Shown: piece by piece, positions 58,340-64,000 of the stretch
Numbering within the stretch: position 1 is the stretch's first letter
Layout of the letters: each line of letters begins with the position of its first letter
Assembly: GCA_013397115.1 (NCBI GenBank)
Contig: VWZW01005395.1
Span: forward strand, 274,427-338,426
Origin: Edolisoma coerulescens
Taxonomy: Eukaryota; Chordata; Aves; Passeriformes; Campephagidae
Direction of reading: 5' to 3'
DNA length: 64,000 bases
Made by a program: the position numbers and the translations under genes
The notes under the pieces: model-generated
The model's input: only the letters and a program-made list of their open reading frames with translations
Databases searched by the model: none
What the model was told of the DNA's origin: nothing

Positions 58340-59365
58340 GCTTCTTTCTCCTCTTAATCATTCTTCACTTTACCATCTCATGGCCACTGCAGCCAATAAT
58401 ATCTTTGAACTTTCACAAGAAGGTCTTCCTTGTTGGTGAGTATGAGGTCCCACAAAGCATATTTCTGTTGCTGTTGTACCAGGAATGGCGAGAAATGACA
58501 CAGATTCCAGTCCAAGGAGAAAAGGAATCATTTATTTAATTTACAAACTGGTTTTATATCTTAGTTCCCTTGAATGGCACAAGGCCATTGGTCCCTGACC
58601 ATCCACCTCCTTAGAATGATTGGTTAGATCTCACAACACCCATTTCAAAATATTTCTCTGGTCACTATCACAACAATCCTGCACTTGCAAGATAAACGGA
58701 AGATTTTACATAAACTTCTAACTTTTTTCAGCCAGTGTCTTCACTTTCTCACAGCAGAGGCAGAAAGCTGAAAAATCTCTCTGCAACCCAGGTTTCAGCG
58801 TCCACGTATCTCCTTGTTGTCTCCTCTACAATTTGGGTGAGGAAATTGTCTTTGATGGTCTCCAGGAATTTTCTGGATTGCTTATGCCCTGCTTGTGTCC
58901 CTCCAGTGGATATTGGGGTGGTCAAAAACCCCCATGAGGAGCAGAGCTGCTCCTATCTGTCTATAGAGGTCCTCATCCACTTGTTCTTTCCAAGAACAAG
59001 CCCAGAGCAGACCTTTACCTGCTTCCTCTAATCCTAACCTATAAACTCTCAGTTGTGTCCTCATCCATCCCCTGGCACAGATTCATGTTTTCCAGATGTT
59101 TTCCCACATGAAGGGCAAGGCCCATTCCCCCTCTTTCCATCCTCTCATTCCTACAGAGCCTGTATCTTTTCACTGCAACACTCTGATCATGGTAGCCATT
59201 CCACCTTGTCTCCATGATCCCAAGACTAGGTCCCTGTGATTGCACAGGTTGGGAAAATAGGGAGAGTAGTTTGCCTGGTTTTGTTTCTGCAAACCCATTT
59301 GGCCTCAAATCAGACATATTAAATAATTCTGTCCATTTTTTACCCATCCCATTATATTTTAGCAC
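58340..59365 (-). mobile_element. CR1-like LINE endonuclease fragment, split by an LTR
   Basis: Minus-strand translation gives a CR1 endonuclease relic: METRWNGYHDQ (about 59210), ERGGMGLALHVGKHLENM, then KEQVDEDLYRQIGAALLLMG and VFDHPNIHWRDTS (about 58890-58980). The next part continues towards 58735. The same element appears to resume at 58340-58470 (plus text CATCTCATGGCCACTGCAGCC, TCCTTGTTGGTGAG). Stops and frameshifts abound. The RT half and 3' end are missing. Confidence 0.7.
58472..58830 (-). mobile_element. LTR inserted in the CR1 endonuclease relic
   Basis: The minus-strand sequence has a TATA-like ATATAAAACC, then AATAAATGATTCC (plus TTTATT at 58531-58536), and ends ...CCTGGTACAACA. 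This is the layout of an LTR with promoter, poly(A) signal and terminal CA. It lies between two pieces of the same reverse CR1. The 5' boundary is uncertain (58683 to about 58830), and no clean target duplication is evident. Confidence 0.5.
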
Positions 59366-59587
59366 AAATCATCTCAGTACGGTCATTAAGACATAGAACA
59401 CACCTTTGATTTAATCTCACTCCACTGTCTCCTTTTTAGTACTTTTTTCTATTAGATTCATGCCCATAACTGTGATATTTTATGCATCTTCATCCACTTA
59501 TCAACCCTTAAATGTACCACTGGGTTGGGCCACGTAGACCTTAATTATAACAAGAGGCATATATACATTCCAGTTCCTCAAATGGCA

Positions 59588-59830
59588 TGACGCTGTGGCA
59601 GGGAAGGTTTAGGCTGGAGATCAGGGAAAGGTTCTTCCCCCAAAGGGTGCTGGGCACTGCCCAGGGATTGGGCACAGCCCCGAGGCTGCCAGAGCTCCAG
59701 GAGTGTTTTGGCAACGCTCCCAGGGATGCACAGTGTGGGATTGTTGGGGTGTCTGTGCAGGGCCACAGCTTGGACTGGATGATCCTGGTGGGTCTCTCCA
59801 GCTCAGGGTATTCTGTGATTCCATGGTTGC
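59588..59830 (+). mobile_element. CR1 LINE 3' end
   Basis: GGTTCTTCCCCCAAAGGGTG, GGGATTGTTGGGGTGTCTG and GGATGATCCTGGTGGGTC lead to the tail TATTCTGTGATTCCATGG. It is the same subfamily as 32262-32742 and the minus copies at 13171 and 52630. Confidence 0.94.
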
Positions 59831-61092
59831 TTTTTCTATGTTACTGAATTGTCACACTTGTCTTGTAAAAGCATATTTGATGAAGATTCAGTTTCCAGCA
59901 CTTGAATTGAGGGGAAAATCTACTGAAATACCCCTAAATTTGTGTGCTTGCTATTGATCTAAGATATCACAGCTTCACAACAAACAGCTGAAAAAAACCC
60001 ACATTAATCTCTTCTGTGGAAAAGAAACCCGTCAGCTTCCCAACGCAACTAAGCGGTGACAGATTTGGGTTGTTTGGCTCATCTTCTCTGTTTACCATAC
60101 AGTTTAAGATATCGAACTACGTAATTAATGATTTGCTAAAATATAATCTGCTTGGATTACCTTTCATTGTCAGTGCAGCAGAAAACATGATCATTCCTCT
60201 TAAGGGCTTACTAAGAGAATTATCTGTACTTTAAAGAGAGTTAAATTCATAGCTTCCTGAAAAGAATTTTATTTTCCCAATTACCTTTTATCTTTCTGCA
60301 GTTTTCCATTAGAAGGTAAAATAACATCATCTGTCTCTGTTAGGCACCACAGTCAGAAAAATATTGCTGAACCTTGGATGTCATTAGGACTAAATATTCT
60401 TTCTCTCCTCTTCTTCTTTCGGGAAAACTGATACTTACTTTTGAAAAGATAGATACAACCTGGGTGTCACTTTGATTAATTAGACCCTGACCTCTTCTCT
60501 TTCCTGTCTTATAAAGAAATCTGAATTCACATTTTAAACAAGGATTACCAAAATTAATCCAACGCACATTTTCAAAGACAGAAAAAGCTGAGATGATGGT
60601 TAACAAATTAACAATGCAGAAAGCAAATGATAAAACAAGCTTTCCCTCCTAGTTTTAGTGTAAACTCTAGCCAGCCAGGGATTTGGGATTTTTAAAGATG
60701 GAATAAAAGTGATTTGTCCTGTTTTCTCTTCTGGCACAAACCTAGGTGCACTAGGTGGTACAGCTGAAAGCACCAACCCAGAGGCATCTTTACAAATCAT
60801 TTGGCTCAACAGAGAGGTTTGAAAGGATTCTTTCAGGATGTAGAATTCCATAGCAACAAGTCTCCATCATCTTCAGTAGACTCTGGCTGCATGACAAACT
60901 GAGTTTTATGTCTGTATATATGCTGTATGACTATGTGTATCTATCTATCTATATATATATGAGTGTGTGTGTGCAAAGAATTTGCAGAAAAACTTAAAAA
61001 AACTTGTTGGCTCTCTTCCTCACCATGATGCAACAACAGCTTTGAAGCTCCCAAGTGTCAGAAGACACTGTTTTAATAACTGACAGAATTTT
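59831..61092. other. unannotated AT-rich sequence
   Basis: No gene or mobile element is recognised apart from the compound microsatellite listed separately. Confidence 0.5.
60938..60974. repeat. compound TATC/TA/TG microsatellite
   Basis: TATC units pass into TA and then TG dinucleotides over about 37 bp, a probable length-polymorphic site. Confidence 0.9.
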
Positions 61093-61262
61093 GCATCCCT
61101 TTGACATAATGCCACAGTAGTTCAGCTGGTCAGAGCAGGGTGCTGACGACACCAAGCCAGTGGAGTCAGTCCCCACATGGGCCATTCACTTCAAAGTTGG
61201 ACTCGAAGACCCTTGTGGGTCCCTGGCAGCTCAGAATATTCTGTGATTCTGTGATTCTTTAG
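61093..61262 (+). mobile_element. tRNA-headed SINE with CR1 tail (TguSINE1-like)
   Basis: The head has an RNA polymerase III A box (TAGTTCAGCTGG) and a decayed B box (GGAGTCAGTCC). Between them GTCAGAGCAGGGTGCTGACG resembles tRNA-Ile. The 3' half reads GTTGGACTCGAAGACCCTTG, then TGGGTCCCTGGCAGCTC and the CR1 tail ATTCTGTGATTCTGTGATTC. TguSINE1, known from passerine genomes, has just this tRNA-Ile head plus CR1 tail and is moved by CR1 machinery. It is not a functional tRNA gene because the cloverleaf is degraded. Confidence 0.8.
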
Positions 61263-63269
61263 AGGTCTCAAATTCTTATCTCTGTCCAAAAGAGAAGTCC
61301 CTTTCCCTCAGCTAATGCCAGTAAATTGCGTCAAGTCTATCCATAGAGTGCAGTTATTTAGCAGAAGAGCTAGTGATCCCCTGAGAGCCAGTGTAGCAGT
61401 CTTCCTTAAATTACGTGTGCCAGGATTTTATCATGGCTGGTTTCCAATAGCTTTAGTACCAGACTTTTGTTACTTCCCCTGGGAAATGGTTCAGCAGTTA
61501 AAATCTCTCTATTTAGGAAACTTTCTTTGATAACTTCAGTCTGAACTAAGGGAGAGAAAGAGAAGTGTCTAAGCCATGAAGTCTGCAGTTCAGGATATGA
61601 AGGCTAGAGTTCAGCCTTTTTTAAAAGTTTCCCCAAAGTCTGTGTACGTGGCACAGGTTTTGTGCTCTTCTGAATGTAGGTGGCCTTCAAAGTGGGAGCC
61701 TGAACAGAGATTTCTTTTTTGGCTGGGGAAAGGCAACCTACATTCTTTAAAAAACAGACCTTTGTGTGATGAGCAAAATTTTTTTGTCTGGTGTATAAAA
61801 ATACATCCACACATTTTTGCTCATGTTCTCAAAGAAGGTTTATATGTCTTATAGAATATAAAATATTAGGGATGCAATGCACTGGGATAGCTTAGAGCTG
61901 CCCTACACAAGCTATACATCAACTGGTACTAATTAATTAATTCTTCTGTCTCAGGTTGTGTAGTTCAAGCTCTGTCTCACATATTTCTCAGTATTTCCAA
62001 ATGTGGTATGATTTCACATAACTATTGACATTCTTAGCAGGCAAGTCAAAACAGTTCTCCAGTCACAGTCAATTTTGCATTTTTCAAGGCTGCAATGGTT
62101 TTTAGAAATATTTATTAGAAAGGAAAATACACAGTTAATGTGAAATTCACAGCAAGCAGTTATTTAGTTGTTTTCAAAATCCAAGCTGTCTCTGTTAATC
62201 TTGCAGAAAGTAAACAGCTTGAGATATATATATATTTATTATATTATACTTCTATATTTGGCATAAATATATATATATTAAAATTTTAAATGCATGTATA
62301 TAAAAAGATTCTTTGAGCTTCCTTTTCAAATTGCCTCCAGTTCATTTTTTCCCACTGCAAAAGTACACAACCTATAGATTGGGTACTTCTAAAGCATCAA
62401 GAAGTCAGATTCAGAATTTCTAAGTGAAATAAAACTGAAATTCTTCTAAGACTCATTACCAACATTAAGCAACATTACTCATTATTTATTTATTAACTTA
62501 CTTCTTTAAAAGTATTTCTGTGACAGCAAAAAACATTAATGCTTCTGTATCTGTGGTACAAACTACTGTAACATTTATGCCAAATCCTAATAATACATGG
62601 AGCTTATCCTGGATAAAAAAGCCACTGAGTTAAACAGCAGCAGCATGTGACTAAATATTTTGCTAGCACAGAGATGTATAATTAAATATCTCTGGTCCAG
62701 CATGCGAGTTTTGTTGCATTTCGTGTGAAATTCATACATGCTAAATCAGTGGTGATTCACTTTCCAACGTATGAATGAGCAAGCAGGCACAGGAAGCTTA
62801 GTCAACTTTAATCAATTTTTTAAAACCATTTAACCTCTCCAGTAAAGCATATTGCATAGAGGAGTAATGGCAGGTGAAATGCAAACAGGGAATATGTTAG
62901 GAGGCAGCAATTAGAGGTTGTCCTGGCCACAGGATTTTTGAAATTGCCATGTAATGTGTTTTAAAATACTTGGTGTGTGTTCCATTAAAGCCATGCCTTG
63001 ACTTTCTGTAGCTCAGAGGGGTGTTTCTTGTTGTTCTGTCCTCAAAAGGTGTCATAAAAATGTAAATCACTGGGAAGTGCAGGAAAAACAGGCATTGAAA
63101 GAGATTCTGTTTCCATCTCGTCATTTTCAGTGAAGATACAAAATCCCCTTTGCATTTCCATAGATAAATTTCTGCACATTGTATGTGTGATTATTTTGTC
63201 CTTAAATTCTTCCACTGCTGCTTTGTTACCATTTCTGTGCATCCTGCAAGCAGCAGCTTTGGGTTTTTT
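61263..63269. other. unannotated AT-rich sequence
   Basis: No gene is recognised. A TA-rich stretch with TATATATA runs lies at 62223-62280. Confidence 0.5.
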
Positions 63270-63450
63270 CAGAGGCACGGTGCCTGAAAATAGGACAGGC
63301 AAACAGCAGAACAGATTGCACAGAGTCTGTGCTGTCTCCATCCTTGGAGGTTTTTGAGACCTGACTGGACAAAACCTTGAGCAACCTCATCTGCACTGCA
63401 CCAAAGACCTTCTGTGGCCCCTTCCAACCTCAGAGATTGCATGATTATCT
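63270..63450 (+). mobile_element. CR1 LINE 3' end (diverged)
   Basis: CCATCCTTGGAGGTTTTTGAG, then ACCTGACTGGACAAAACC and GGCCCCTTCCAACCTCAGAG end at GATTGCATGATTAT, a decayed CR1 terminal segment. The left limit is approximate. Confidence 0.8.
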
Positions 63451-64000
63451 GAGAACAGGGGAGAGAGGTGATGGAGAGGAGGGTGCTCTAATGAGACGGG
63501 ATAATCACCACATCAAACGTGGCTGTTAGGAGCAGAGGTGTTTTGGGTGGTTTGTGTAATGATGTCTCTCAGCTGGTGTGTTTTTCCCTGATATGTAAGA
63601 GTGACACACCAGAATGACTGAAATTAAATCACAGAAGATGTAGGAAGGTAAAAAACAGGTGGCAGAAAATAATTCCCCCAACGGAATGAATACAAAAAGG
63701 TCATTAGAAATGCTTCTGGCTTGAGACCTGATATTTCGGAAACATTTGTAAGGAATCGATCTAAAGATCTGGGATTTGATGCCTAAAGGGAGCTTTGGAG
63801 ATACTTGTCAGACTTGGCAGTGAGTAGAGGTAGAGGATGAGTAGTTGACGTTGCAGTTGAGCACCACTGACTTTGAGACAAGGAAAGTGCTTCAACAGTG
63901 CAGGATATTGCTCTCACCCCAGAGATTGAGGTCAACGGGCCAACAACAGGTTAATAAACCTTGTCAGGAAAGATAAAAATTTAGGAGAAATATACAGAAA
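63451..64000. other. unannotated right-edge sequence
   Basis: No gene or repeat is recognised up to the window end. Confidence 0.5.

Noticed and set aside
57996..58439. Plus-strand open frame of 147 codons
   Set aside because: Its last third is antisense of a CR1 endonuclease relic and the rest resembles nothing known. No splice or promoter support.
61093..61170. Functional tRNA-Ile gene
   Set aside because: The arms do not pair as a cloverleaf and the B box is degraded; the CR1 tail shows it is a SINE.

Overview
The window reads as vertebrate nuclear DNA from a bird, most likely a songbird (passerine). The evidence is repeat content. More than twenty CR1 LINE fragments lie on both strands, many ending in the avian 3' tail of ATTCTGTGATT-type units. 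There are several ERVL-like and other endogenous-retrovirus LTRs. One tRNA-headed SINE with a CR1 tail (61093-61262) matches the architecture of TguSINE1, a family known from passerines. Nothing prokaryotic is present: no operons, no packed genes, no CRISPR array.

Layout. Positions 1-640 are mixed unique sequence with one candidate exon (428-575). Positions 640-2340 form a GC- and CpG-rich island that looks like a promoter/first-exon region. It holds candidate splice sites on both strands, including an 84-nt minus-strand exon candidate (1372-1455) and plus-strand donors at 1917 and 2186. From about 2.3 kb to the right edge the sequence is AT-rich, non-coding and interrupted only by retroelements, as expected of a very large intron or an intergenic desert. 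The LTRs are at 5203-5772, 9960-10250, 12070-12378, 13735-14065, 19885-20385, 30390-30815, 36858-37610, 38176-38689, 42999-43165 and 58472-58830. The longest LINE relics are 26325-27270 (C-terminal part of reverse transcriptase through the 3' end), 28990-30388 (endonuclease half without a 3' end) and 58340-59365 (endonuclease part, minus strand, split by an LTR).

No host protein-coding gene can be named. The long open frames are either antisense or sense readings of CR1 and LTR copies, or low-complexity frames in the GC-rich island. Five short exon-like segments (428-575, 1372-1455, 8529-8575, 42265-42330, 48520-48602) have plausible splice signals, but I recognise none of them; RNA-seq or cross-bird alignment would decide.

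I found no undescribed biological system. The points most worth checking are the two-directional exon signals in the island, the 47-nt exon candidate at 8529-8575, the two copies of one LTR family in opposite orientation 18 kb apart, the nested insertions, the SINE, and a cluster of short palindromes at 11929-11980.
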